Made by a program: the position numbers and the translations under genes. Below are positions 9,512 to 17,118 of a stretch of DNA of 64,000 nucleotides, piece after piece. The stretch is taken from contig CAJUFU010000003.1 in the NCBI GenBank assembly GCA_910585555.1, forward strand, positions 20,383 through 84,382, in the 5' to 3' direction. The stretch's first letter is position 1. Every line of letters starts with the position of its first letter. The notes beneath the pieces were generated by a model that saw only the letters and a program-made list of their open reading frames with translations, was not told the DNA's origin and did not search any database. This DNA comes from an uncultured Lachnospiraceae bacterium (GTDB taxonomy: Bacteria > Bacillota > Clostridia > Lachnospirales > Lachnospiraceae).

Positions 9512-10279
9512 TCACATCACCCTTCCCATAAACCCTATGACCAACACACTAGACAGCTCACACAGACTTAAGAAATACCCCGCCAGCTCTCCGGTGATAC
9601 CGCCAAACTGATTCTTAGACATATAATAATAATAGGTCCACACCCACATGGAAGCCAGCGCCATCACCGCACCGATTACCGGTGAAAGCAGTATCAGGCA
9701 GATAAAGCATCCTCCAAGAACCAGTACCAGCACCACCCGCACAGTCTGTTTCTGTGCCGCTGCCGCAAAGGTATATAGGACGCCTTCCTTTTTCGCCCCC
9801 TGAAACCATACAAGCGCCATGCCGCTTAAGGACCTGGAAATGACAAAGCTAAGAGCCAGAAGCAGCAGGTGCTCCGTCTGCCAGATCTGGGTCAATCCCG
9901 CCCCATACAAAAAGCAGTATCCCACCAGCGCAATCACACCAAAAGCGCCCACATAGGGGTCCTTGAGTATTGCCAGCTTCTTCTCCTTTTTCTCAGAAGA
10001 GTGGAGGGCATCCGCAGTATCCATAAAGCCGTCCAGATGAACCCCGCCCGTCACCGCTATGGGAATCACCGTCCCAAAGAGCGCGAAACACACCTGTCCG
10101 AACCCGCAGGCCATGCAGATTCTCCCCCAGGCATAAAAAAGTGCGCCAATCACCACGCCGATCACCGGGAAAAAGCACAATGTATATTTCATGTTCTTCT
10201 GGCTCCATTCCACCTTTGGCATCGGAATCCTGGAATATATGGAAACCGCAATGATAAAACTGTTATATAGCGAGCGCAT
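9512..10279 (-). CDS. cobS: Adenosylcobinamide-GDP ribazoletransferase (cobalamin synthase)
   Basis: Joins adenosylcobinamide-GDP to alpha-ribazole in the last steps of cobalamin assembly, in the membrane. Family motifs are clear: SIYSRIPMP near the N-terminus, TGGVHLDGFMDTADALHSS (metal/substrate site) around residue 85, then ILKDPYVGAFG, and GGITGELAGY near the C-terminus, on a multi-helix membrane protein of about 255 residues, the normal length. I use the ATG at 10279 because AAGGAG lies 7 bases before it; the ATG at 10285 is too close. No cobU/cobT/cobD is adjacent; the only possible corrinoid neighbour is the CbiD-like gene at 14.3-14.9 kb. Confidence 0.95.
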   Translation of the reverse strand: MRSLYNSFIIAVSIYSRIPMPKVEWSQKNMKYTLCFFPVIGVVIGALFYAWGRICMACGFGQVCFALFGTVIPIAVTGGVHLDGFMDTADALHSSEKKEKKLAILKDPYVGAFGVIALVGYCFLYGAGLTQIWQTEHLLLLALSFVISRSLSGMALVWFQGAKKEGVLYTFAAAAQKQTVRVVLVLVLGGCFICLILLSPVIGAVMALASMWVWTYYYYMSKNQFGGITGELAGYFLSLCELSSVLVIGFMGRVM

Positions 10280-10353
10280 CAGCATACTCCTTCTTCATCA
10301 CAACCGGCAAGGCTCCCTTCGTATTTCCGGTACAGTCATTTTCATTCTGGCCG

Positions 10354-10962
10354 TCACGCCTCATCCGGACTCTTCGGTACTGTGGTCAATATCACGAAGC
10401 AACGATAATGGGACTTCTTAAACATAGTCCTGTAGATAGTGTCCACAGCCTCCCATGTGGGGAAATCCCCGCGCGCGCCAAGCGGCCGGTACAAAATGCT
10501 GTACTCCACGCCGAATAATTTTGATTCCAATTCCGTCATCGCACAGCCGCAGGACTGATAGAAGGAGATTCTTCTGCCGCGGACAGTCCGTTCTTCTTCA
10601 TTCTTTGCCTTGGCCGTCTGCTCCGCCTCGATATAAATCCCATTCACTTGGGGCAGGTTCTTTTCAAAATACTCTGTCAAAAGCAAAAAAACCTCATGGC
10701 CAAGTCCCTGACCTCTGTGCTCTTTGCGGATGGCAAAATAATCCAACAAGGCACAGCCTTTCTCTTTGGCCACAATGAGCACCGCATACCCGATCAGTTT
10801 GTCTCCCTCATAAAATCCAAGAGTGAAGCCAAATCCCTTCTCCATGCTTCTCACAATGTGGCTAAGGGGCTTTAACTCCCCTTTCGGAAAATCCTTGGTC
10901 ATATAAGTTTTATAAATATAGGCAATCTCTTCTTGTTCCAGACGCTTTACCGTATACTCCAT
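10354..10962 (-). CDS. GNAT-family N-acetyltransferase
   Basis: A 202-residue protein with the GNAT acetyl-CoA-binding core: beta4 strand CALLDYFAIRKEHRGQGLGHEVF, whose RGQGLG is the pyrophosphate loop, preceded by GFYEGDKLIGYAVLI. The substrate cannot be read from sequence. It starts 23 bases after the end of the DUF512 gene and lies 75 bases before cobS, so it probably sits in the same minus-strand transcript. The Shine-Dalgarno is weak. Confidence 0.85.
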   Translation of the reverse strand: MEYTVKRLEQEEIAYIYKTYMTKDFPKGELKPLSHIVRSMEKGFGFTLGFYEGDKLIGYAVLIVAKEKGCALLDYFAIRKEHRGQGLGHEVFLLLTEYFEKNLPQVNGIYIEAEQTAKAKNEEERTVRGRRISFYQSCGCAMTELESKLFGVEYSILYRPLGARGDFPTWEAVDTIYRTMFKKSHYRCFVILTTVPKSPDEA

Positions 10963-10985
10963 AATGCTTTTCTCTCACTCTCTTT

Positions 10986-12395
10986 CTATCTGTCATAGCC
11001 TTGCACATAGACAAATTGGTCGTTTTCCCGTTTCATACAATACGTCTCATCAAGAACAGCATCCACAAAATCCTGTCCGCCGGACTCCACTGGCACCACC
11101 CGAAGGCCCAGCGCGGATTCCACATCCGACACGGTCACATCATCCAGAAAGACCTGTTCCCCGCTTCTAAGCATATTGGCCGGGATAAGCAGTGTCTCTC
11201 CCAGATCTTCTCCTGTCTCCTGCCTCTGTCTCAGCTGGGTTATCAAATCCTGGCCCGTGATCAGACCGGAAACCGTAATGGTCTCCCCGAAGAAATCATT
11301 GCGGATGGCACAGACCTTTATCTTAAGTCCCGGCCAGGCTTCCATCAACTGTGCTGCAAACGCCTCCAAGGTGGAACAGGCCAGCTGTCCTGTAGCCACA
11401 GTCAGCGACCGTTTGAAGGTGTCTCTGTTTTTATGATAACATTTGTTATTTATTGATGCATGAAAGGCCTGGGAAAACTCCTCCATCAAAAGGCGCATCA
11501 TACCCACCCCATTCTCCAACTGGATATAACCGTCATATCGTTCTTCCTCTGGAAATTCCCGGCCTGCCAAAATATAGAACTCATCGCTGGCATGAATGAA
11601 ATGCAGCCCATACGTCTCATAACATGTCTGCTGATAACTCTCGATCATATCCACAATCTGCTCCGCCTCTTCGTTGGTGAACAGCGCAATGGGATACAAG
11701 CCTTCCCGGAATCTGCTGATGCCTGCCGGCACCACCGACACACTGCGCATAAAGGGCAGATATGCCATCAAATCCGTGATGCTGCGGCGAAGCTCCTCCC
11801 CGTCATTGACAGCCTTGCAGCAGACAATCTGTCCGTTCATCTCCACATGCCCTTCATAGAACTTCTGCAGGAATTGTAACTTCTCCCCCGCAAACCGATT
11901 GTTGAGCATCTTGCATCGAAGCTCTGGATTGGTCGTCTGAACAGAAATATTGATAGGCGCAAGCTGCATCTTGATAATCCGCTCCACATCTTTCTCGCTC
12001 ATATTGGTCAAGGTAATGTAATTACCCTGCAGAAAGGAAAGCCTTGCATCATCATCCTTAAAATAAAGGGTCTTGCGCATCCCCGGCGGCATTTGGTCTA
12101 TAAAGCAAAAAATACACTTGTTATTGCAAGAACGGTAATCGCTCATTAAGCCATTCTCAAACTCGATTCCCAGGTCCTCATCATATTCCTTATCGATCTC
12201 CAAAAGCCACTCTTCCCCGTCCGGTTTGCGCACCACCACTTCTATATACTCATCCTTGATCAGATATCGGTAGTCAAACACATCCTCTATTTCACTGTCA
12301 TTGATTGTAAGAAGCACATCACCCGGCATAATTTCCATCTCCTGTGCGATAGAGCCGGGCATCACTTCTTTTATGATATGTTCCGTCTTCTTCAA
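10986..12395 (-). CDS. DUF512 protein with PDZ and radical-SAM-like iron-sulfur motif
   Basis: About 469 residues. An N-terminal PDZ-like segment (VMPGSIAQEMEIMPGDVLLTIND) is followed by CNNKCIFCFID, a CX3CX2C cluster of the radical-SAM type, and then the DUF512 domain. This family is widespread in Clostridia and its function is unknown. Start: the open frame reaches an ATG at 12440 inside the preceding gene, but a TTG at 12395 has a perfect AAGGAG (12402-12407) exactly 6 bases upstream, overlapping the stop codon of the preceding gene. I prefer the TTG, which also removes a 35-bp overlap. Confidence 0.88.
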   Translation of the reverse strand: MKKTEHIIKEVMPGSIAQEMEIMPGDVLLTINDSEIEDVFDYRYLIKDEYIEVVVRKPDGEEWLLEIDKEYDEDLGIEFENGLMSDYRSCNNKCIFCFIDQMPPGMRKTLYFKDDDARLSFLQGNYITLTNMSEKDVERIIKMQLAPINISVQTTNPELRCKMLNNRFAGEKLQFLQKFYEGHVEMNGQIVCCKAVNDGEELRRSITDLMAYLPFMRSVSVVPAGISRFREGLYPIALFTNEEAEQIVDMIESYQQTCYETYGLHFIHASDEFYILAGREFPEEERYDGYIQLENGVGMMRLLMEEFSQAFHASINNKCYHKNRDTFKRSLTVATGQLACSTLEAFAAQLMEAWPGLKIKVCAIRNDFFGETITVSGLITGQDLITQLRQRQETGEDLGETLLIPANMLRSGEQVFLDDVTVSDVESALGLRVVPVESGGQDFVDAVLDETYCMKRENDQFVYVQGYDR

Positions 12396-12405
12396 TGTCT
12401 GCTCC

Positions 12406-13422
12406 TTACTTCCAAATCTTCTCTCTGCTGATTTCTCCAATGGAATAAGCCCCGCACATCTCCATGGTGTCTTTCAGTTCCCCGGCAATCTTGTCCACAT
12501 ACACCTGCACGCCCTCGGCGCCGGCACCGTACACTGCCGTCACAAAAGGTCTTGCAATCAGCACGCCGTCCGCTCCCATGGCCAGCGCCTTAAACACATC
12601 CACCCCGGACCTTATGCCGCCGTCCACGAGCACCCGCATGGAACCGCCCACCGCATCCACAATATTCTCCAGCACCTCCGCAGTGGCCGGACACTGGTCT
12701 AACACCCTGCCCCCATGATTGGATACCACAATCGCCGCGGCACCGGCTTTCTTTGCCTTCACCGCACCTTTCACGGTCATGATGCCTTTGATGATGAAAG
12801 GAAGACCCGCTTCCCTGATAATCTGACTCATCTCCTCTACGGATTTTGCCCCTGCCGGAGGCTCCATATTCTTTAAGAAAGGCAGCCCCGCCGCATCAAT
12901 ATCCATAGCAACTGCATAGGCGCCTGCTTCCTTCACCAAAGCAAGTTTCTGCTGGATGGTCTCAAAATTCCAGGGCTTGATGGTGGGAATCCCTGCACCG
13001 CCTCTTTCCTTGATCGCCGCCGCTGCCGCCTTCACCACCTCAGGACTGGTGCCATCCCCCGTAAAAGCCGCAATACCGGCATCCGCGCAGGCCGCCACCA
13101 GCACATCATTATACGTCATGTCGTTATACTTATCCCCGTAATGCAGATTCACCGCCCCCACCGGGCCCGCGAAAAAGGGATAGCGGAAGGTCTTCCCGAA
13201 TAACTGTATGGACGTATCCACCTCATGCTTCTTCTTCAAAGTATCCATATTTACCCGGATTTTCTGCCAGGCCTCATAATTGCGTATGGCCACATCGCCC
13301 ACCCCTTTGGCCCCCGGCCCCGGAATCTGATTGCCACAGGCTTTTCCGTTACACACCACACAGGCCTTACATACCTTACCCATACAGGGTCTTGCCGCCT
13401 CTAGTACCTCCTGATAATTCAT
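12406..13422 (-). CDS. FMN-dependent alpha-hydroxy-acid dehydrogenase/oxidase family protein
   Basis: A 338-residue TIM-barrel flavoprotein related to lactate dehydrogenase LldD and lactate oxidase. It shows the catalytic-His/FMN signature VVSNHGGRVLD and the FMN-phosphate loops VLVDGGIRSG and GADGVLIARPF. The N-terminus has an unusual cysteine cluster (C13, C18, C21, C24 and C29; CMGKVCKACVVCNGKACG), which could bind a metal or iron-sulfur cluster; this is inference. The substrate is uncertain. Good ribosome site AAAGGAG before the ATG. First gene of a likely transcript running through DUF512, GNAT and cobS. Confidence 0.9.
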   Translation of the reverse strand: MNYQEVLEAARPCMGKVCKACVVCNGKACGNQIPGPGAKGVGDVAIRNYEAWQKIRVNMDTLKKKHEVDTSIQLFGKTFRYPFFAGPVGAVNLHYGDKYNDMTYNDVLVAACADAGIAAFTGDGTSPEVVKAAAAAIKERGGAGIPTIKPWNFETIQQKLALVKEAGAYAVAMDIDAAGLPFLKNMEPPAGAKSVEEMSQIIREAGLPFIIKGIMTVKGAVKAKKAGAAAIVVSNHGGRVLDQCPATAEVLENIVDAVGGSMRVLVDGGIRSGVDVFKALAMGADGVLIARPFVTAVYGAGAEGVQVYVDKIAGELKDTMEMCGAYSIGEISREKIWK

Positions 13423-13452
13423 CTTCTTGCTCCTTTCCTCTTTCCGGTTCTT

Positions 13453-13660
13453 AGGTAATTACGAAACGCATTCTTTCAGGAAAGCAGTTGTGCAAAATAG
13501 ACAAATCACAAGTAGGGTGCTTTGACGCCGCCGGTGTTTAGACGCCGTATTCTGGCGTCTTATGCACCGCTGCGAGCGGCAGTGCAGCGCAAGCGTGCCC
13601 TACGGTGATTGTCTATTTTGTACAACGGAAACTTTTGATAACGCAGTTTCGCAATTACCT
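13453..13660. repeat. Nested palindromic element, about 208 bp (MITE-like or structured RNA)
   Basis: Three nested pairs of inverted arms are visible. Outer: 13453-13470 (AGGTAATTACGAAACGCA) with 13643-13660. Middle: 13488-13509 (TTGTGCAAAATAGACAAATC + AC) with 13605-13625. Inner: GTAGGGTGC at 13512-13520 with the complement of GCGTGCCCTAC at 13593-13603. Inside are two small hairpins, GACGCC-GTATTCT-GGCGTC at 13541-13559 and CCGC-TGCGA-GCGG at 13568-13580. The fold is cloverleaf-like on either strand. The right end overlaps the stop codon of the acetyltransferase gene. No ORF is supported within it. Confidence 0.85.
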
Positions 13661-14249
13661 ATTCCAGTTCCCCAAAAGGTATCATTGGCTGCATCACCCC
13701 GGGATGGGGCCCAATCTGTTTCTCCATCCAGACCATATGATACCAGCGCCCGAATTTATAGGCGCACTCATGGAACTGTCCTACCATCCTGTAACCTTGT
13801 TTCTCATGAAAACGCACACTGTCCCTGGTTAAATATTCATCCTCCCTCTCCGGATAGGCAATGCAGGCCGCAGTATTGACAATCCTCTGCCGAAGCAATA
13901 TCCTCTCCAATGCCTTGTACAAAGCACTGCCAATCCCTCTGCCCTTCTGCTCCATACGCACGTAGATGGAAGTCTCCACAGACCAGTCATACGCCGGTCT
14001 TACATGCAAGGGCCCGGCATAGACATACCCCAGCATCTCTTCTCCATCCACTGCCGCCAGATAAGGATATCTCACCAATGTGTTGGCTATCCTTTCCGCA
14101 AAAGTTTCCACAGAAGGCACTTCATACTCAAACGTAACAGCTGTTTTTAATATATAAGGCGCATAGATATCCAGAAGCGCCTGTGCATCTTTGGGCGTGA
14201 CGGTGCGAATGCGGATACCCGTGCCGTCATGCCCTTTCCTCTCTTCCAT
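13659..14249 (-). CDS. GNAT acetyltransferase, phosphinothricin-acetyltransferase-like
   Basis: GNAT fold with the pattern of the PAT/Bar-like subfamily: IRTVTPKDAQALLDIYAPYI at the start, AVTFEYEVPS, the acetyl-CoA loop EQKGRGIGSALYKAL, and HEKQGYRMVGQFHECAYKFGRWYHMVWME at the end, typical of N-acyltransferases acting on small amines. The exact substrate is unknown. The open frame extends 5' into the upstream gene, but the extra residues are Cys/Arg-rich nonsense. Starts at 14261 (AAGGAG only one base before) and 14249 (a G-rich GGGG six bases before) are both possible; I use 14249. The stop codon lies within the palindromic element's right arm. Confidence 0.85.
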   Translation of the reverse strand: MEERKGHDGTGIRIRTVTPKDAQALLDIYAPYILKTAVTFEYEVPSVETFAERIANTLVRYPYLAAVDGEEMLGYVYAGPLHVRPAYDWSVETSIYVRMEQKGRGIGSALYKALERILLRQRIVNTAACIAYPEREDEYLTRDSVRFHEKQGYRMVGQFHECAYKFGRWYHMVWMEKQIGPHPGVMQPMIPFGELE

Positions 14250-14283
14250 CTTAATCCCCATTCTCCTTGGACAATTCCTCTTT

Positions 14284-14868
14284 CTACAGCAGTTTCCGGT
14301 GCAGCATAAGAAGTTCCTCCGCCCCCGGTGTCTTGCCAAGCATCCCATACCGGTTGGAGAATGCAATCGCCTCTATCTGCATTCCCGGCAGAGCGTGGTT
14401 TTTGAGAGCCTTGTCAACCCTTTGCATAAGCTGTACCATGACAGGGTGTAAAAAGGCCGTCATCCATAAAACCTCCACCACATCATCCAGCCTGTCACAG
14501 TATAATATCCTCTGGGAAATGGCAGCATCGCCCCCTGCCCGAAGTACACAGTCTGAAAGCATTGCTATGCCATCATCTTCCTGCCATTCATACCTGCCCG
14601 CAATCCCGTTTCCCAACTGCAGCATCTTTCCCAGACGCGCCGCCAAAAGCAGACTATTCGTCCCAAACTCACCTGCCATATCTATGGTCTCATTTATGAA
14701 ATCGCCGCACCTGACCAAATTTCCCAGGTCCAGATTCAACTTATCCGCAAGAAAGCCTTCTCCGTAATTGCCCGGCGTAATGATCAAATCCTTCTGACCC
14801 CGGGCACGCTGTCTGGAAAGCTGCGCCCAAATCGTATCCAATTTTTCACTGTGTGTATCGTTTATCAT
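14284..14868 (-). CDS. CbiD C-terminal-half-like protein (orphan corrinoid methyltransferase fragment)
   Basis: 194 residues resembling only the C-terminal half of CbiD (cobalt-precorrin-5B C1-methyltransferase, normally ~360). The pattern LIITPGNYGEGFLADKL, LVRCGDFINETIDMA, LLAARLGKMLQLGNGIAG and GIAMLSDCVLRAGGD follows the order of CbiD's TPGNYG, GDFVG and GKLxKxANG blocks. The usual Met-Thr-His after the last block is replaced by GRYEW, and there is no N-terminal half upstream, so catalysis as CbiD is doubtful. It may be a degraded or repurposed copy, or a subunit working with a partner elsewhere. It starts with its own promoter region and precedes the acetyltransferase. Confidence 0.65.
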   Translation of the reverse strand: MINDTHSEKLDTIWAQLSRQRARGQKDLIITPGNYGEGFLADKLNLDLGNLVRCGDFINETIDMAGEFGTNSLLLAARLGKMLQLGNGIAGRYEWQEDDGIAMLSDCVLRAGGDAAISQRILYCDRLDDVVEVLWMTAFLHPVMVQLMQRVDKALKNHALPGMQIEAIAFSNRYGMLGKTPGAEELLMLHRKLL

Positions 14869-14976
14869 ACTAACGCCGCCTCTTCCTTCTTTGCCGTCTA
14901 TATCTTTAAAATATTATAGGGGAAAAAGCCTGAAACGGCAACCTGCAATGTCATTGACAGCGGTATTTTAAAAAAT

Positions 14977-15005
14977 GTATAAAACCCTCATTTCTCTGTA
15001 TACTA
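14977..15005 (+). promoter_or_regulatory. Possible sigma-G/F-type promoter for spoVAA
   Basis: GTATA at 14977-14981 and TATACTA at 14999-15005 are 17 bases apart, close to forespore sigma consensus elements (-35 GHATR, -10 CATAMTA). They lie about 60 bases before the spoVAA start. Forespore control of spoVA operons is established in Bacillus; here it is inferred from the motif. Confidence 0.5.
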
Positions 15006-15067
15006 GTACAACAAAAAGTAATAATCCATTGTACTGGGAATAACGAAATGCGGGAACGAGGAATATT

Positions 15068-15703
15068 ATGTCAACTAATAGTGTAACCATCTATCTGAAA
15101 GCAGAACAGAATGTAGAACTACAGTCACCCGACGTATATGTAAAGGACATTGGCCGGCTCACTTGCACGGATAACCATATCCTTGCCAAAGTCAAGGCCA
15201 TCAAGCTGCATCATTTCAAAAAAGGTGAGGAAAAGCGCCAGGTCATAAGCATCCTGAAGATCATTGAAGAAATCGCAAAGGTCTGTCCGAATGCATCTGT
15301 GGAAAATCTGGGCGAAACGGATGTGCTGATAGAGTATATCGACGTAAACAAACACAAAGGGGCTGTCCAGTGGATTAAGCTGGCCTTTGTGGCTTTTGTC
15401 AGCTTCTTCGGAACCGCTTTTACCATCATGGCCTTCCACAACGATATCGGCATCAACGATGTCTTTACGAAGGTTTATGAGATGGTGGCGGGACGCCCCG
15501 GAGACGGCTACGGCATTTTAGAATTATCTTACTCTGTGGGACTAGCCGTCGGCATCACGGTATTCTTTAACCACATCGGCGGCAGAAGGATTACAAAGGA
15601 TCCCACCCCCATTGAAGTAGAAATGCGGGTCTATGAGCAGGATGTAAACAAATCCTTAATCGAGACGGCTGACAGGGAGGGCAAGACAATTGATGTTTCT
15701 TAG
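15068..15703 (+). CDS. spoVAA: Stage V sporulation protein AA
   Basis: 211 residues: a soluble N-terminal domain (VTIYLKAEQNVELQSPDVYV, VKDIGRLTC) and C-terminal membrane helices (LAFVAFVSFFGTAFTIMAF, then a second near 155-185), the usual SpoVAA architecture. SpoVA proteins form the inner-membrane route for dipicolinic acid into the forespore and out at germination. The ATG at 15068 has GAGGAA upstream. The 3' end overlaps spoVAB. A forespore-type promoter candidate lies upstream. Confidence 0.88.
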   Translation: MSTNSVTIYLKAEQNVELQSPDVYVKDIGRLTCTDNHILAKVKAIKLHHFKKGEEKRQVISILKIIEEIAKVCPNASVENLGETDVLIEYIDVNKHKGAVQWIKLAFVAFVSFFGTAFTIMAFHNDIGINDVFTKVYEMVAGRPGDGYGILELSYSVGLAVGITVFFNHIGGRRITKDPTPIEVEMRVYEQDVNKSLIETADREGKTIDVS

Positions 15704-16193
15704 ACAAATACTGCTTTCGGTCATCGGCCTGAGCGCCGGGCTGATCGTTTCGGCCGGTGTGTTCACAGTCCTGATCTCGGTAGGGCTGATTCCCCGCTTC
15801 GCCGGCAAAATGCATGTGGCGCGTAAGATATTTGTGCTGGAAGAGATGGTTGTACTGGGTACGCTTTTCGGCGGATTTTTCAGCATTTTCAGCGACTGGG
15901 GCATGATCGGGGAATTTGTAAGGCAAAGGCAGCTTTTCGGCCAGGGAACCACCGACGGTGTCTGGGATATTCTCAGTACCATTTTTTTGATTGTTTTCGG
16001 AGTATTCGCAGGTATTTTCGTGGGATGCCTGGCATTGGCCATTGCGGAAATGCTCAACACCATCCCCATCTTTGCCAGAAGAATCGGCTTCCGCCACGGC
16101 CTTGGCATCGCCATCCTTTCCGTGGCGCTTGGAAAACTGATTGGAAGTTTGATTTATTTTACCCAGCGCGTATTTCTATATGGTAATCCCTGA
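15693..16193 (+). CDS. spoVAB: Stage V sporulation protein AB
   Basis: About 166 residues, a small membrane protein with four or five helices (LLSVIGLSAGLIVSAGVFTVLI at the start; GVFAGIFVGCLALAIAEMLN later) and the conserved VARKIFVLEEMVVLGTLFGG segment of SpoVAB. It overlaps the end of spoVAA by 11 bases, implying coupling. The start may be the TTG at 15690 (GGGAGG nine bases upstream) or the ATG at 15693. Confidence 0.87.
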   Translation: MFLRQILLSVIGLSAGLIVSAGVFTVLISVGLIPRFAGKMHVARKIFVLEEMVVLGTLFGGFFSIFSDWGMIGEFVRQRQLFGQGTTDGVWDILSTIFLIVFGVFAGIFVGCLALAIAEMLNTIPIFARRIGFRHGLGIAILSVALGKLIGSLIYFTQRVFLYGNP

Positions 16194-16315
16194 TGTTTCC
16201 AGGCATACCACTTCGTATATTATTGGATTGAACTATCCATACTATGAAATAATCACCTAATCTATCCAAAGAACTTTACGAATCATAAACCGCAAGAAAG
16301 GAAGGTCTCAAAACT

Positions 16316-16801
16316 ATGACGCCAAACCAGAAACCGCAGACCATACAGGAAAAGAAAGAAGAAGCCTACAGACAGCATGTAGAACAATCTACCCCCAAAT
16401 ACAGCCTGCCGCTTCGCATGTGCAAGGCTTTTCTTATCGGCGGACTGATCTGCCTGATCGGACAGATTATCCTAAACTATGCCACAAACTCCATGGGACT
16501 TGACAAGGATACCGCCGGTTCCTGGTGCTCCATGCTGTTAGTCCTTGTGAGTGTGATTCTCACCGGAATAAACCTTTATCCCAAATTAGTGGAATGGGGC
16601 GGCGCAGGGGCACTTGTACCCATCACAGGCTTCGCCAACTCCATCGCCTCGGCGGCAATCGAGTACCAGAAGGAAGGCCAGGTGTTCGGTATTGGCTGTA
16701 AAATCTTTACCATCGCCGGTCCTGTCATCCTCTATGGTATCTTTACCAGCTGGTGCCTGGGGTTATTATACTGGATTGGACATATTCTTGGCATCGTGTA
16801 A
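16316..16801 (+). CDS. spoVAC: Stage V sporulation protein AC
   Basis: 161 residues with the SpoVAC pattern: a charged N-terminus (KKEEAYRQHVEQSTPKY), then several membrane helices, and the hallmark WGGAGALVPITGFANSI followed by AIEYQKEGQVFGIG. In Bacillus SpoVAC is a mechanosensitive-type channel needed for dipicolinate passage. It follows spoVAB after 122 bases with its own AAGGAAGG site. The usual next genes, spoVAD and spoVAE, are not here: the next gene converges on it. Confidence 0.92.
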   Translation: MTPNQKPQTIQEKKEEAYRQHVEQSTPKYSLPLRMCKAFLIGGLICLIGQIILNYATNSMGLDKDTAGSWCSMLLVLVSVILTGINLYPKLVEWGGAGALVPITGFANSIASAAIEYQKEGQVFGIGCKIFTIAGPVILYGIFTSWCLGLLYWIGHILGIV

Positions 16802-16839
16802 CCGGCCTGCCTATCCATGTTTACGGACCGCCAAGCCTA

Positions 16840-17013
16840 TTATCCAAGAATCTTATACTCCAGCATCTCATACAGAAGCTTCGTCCCCTCCATAATCTCA
16901 GGGGGCAGAAGCGCTCTGGCCACCAGCTTTAAGTCATCACTCTCCTCATCGATTCTTTTTAAGTTCGCATAATCTCCCTCAATACTCACTACCTGATATT
17001 GAAATGTGTTCAT
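16840..17013 (-). CDS. Small DUF3006-like protein
   Basis: 57 residues from the ATG at 17013 (AGGG eight bases upstream; a GTG at 17022 is less likely). The sequence YQVVSIEGDYANLKRIDEES, then ARALLPPEIMEGTKLLYEM resembles the DUF3006 pattern of small proteins (EGD-x-A-x-L, then LP-x(3-4)-EG). It is soluble and acidic, of unknown function. It sits between spoVAC (convergent) and the sigF end region. Confidence 0.6.
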   Translation of the reverse strand: MNTFQYQVVSIEGDYANLKRIDEESDDLKLVARALLPPEIMEGTKLLYEMLEYKILG

Positions 17014-17118
17014 GCCGTACACCCTGCCTTTCTCTTTCGGTTATGAATCCATGATACTCCTATATCCTGGTTCTGTCCTGCCGCATTTTATCTTATTCTC
17101 TTCTTTATAAGAATCAGT

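Noticed and set aside
13453..13660. tRNA or transposase-bearing insertion sequence
   Set aside because: Cloverleaf-like but much too long and without tRNA consensus; no transposase frame.
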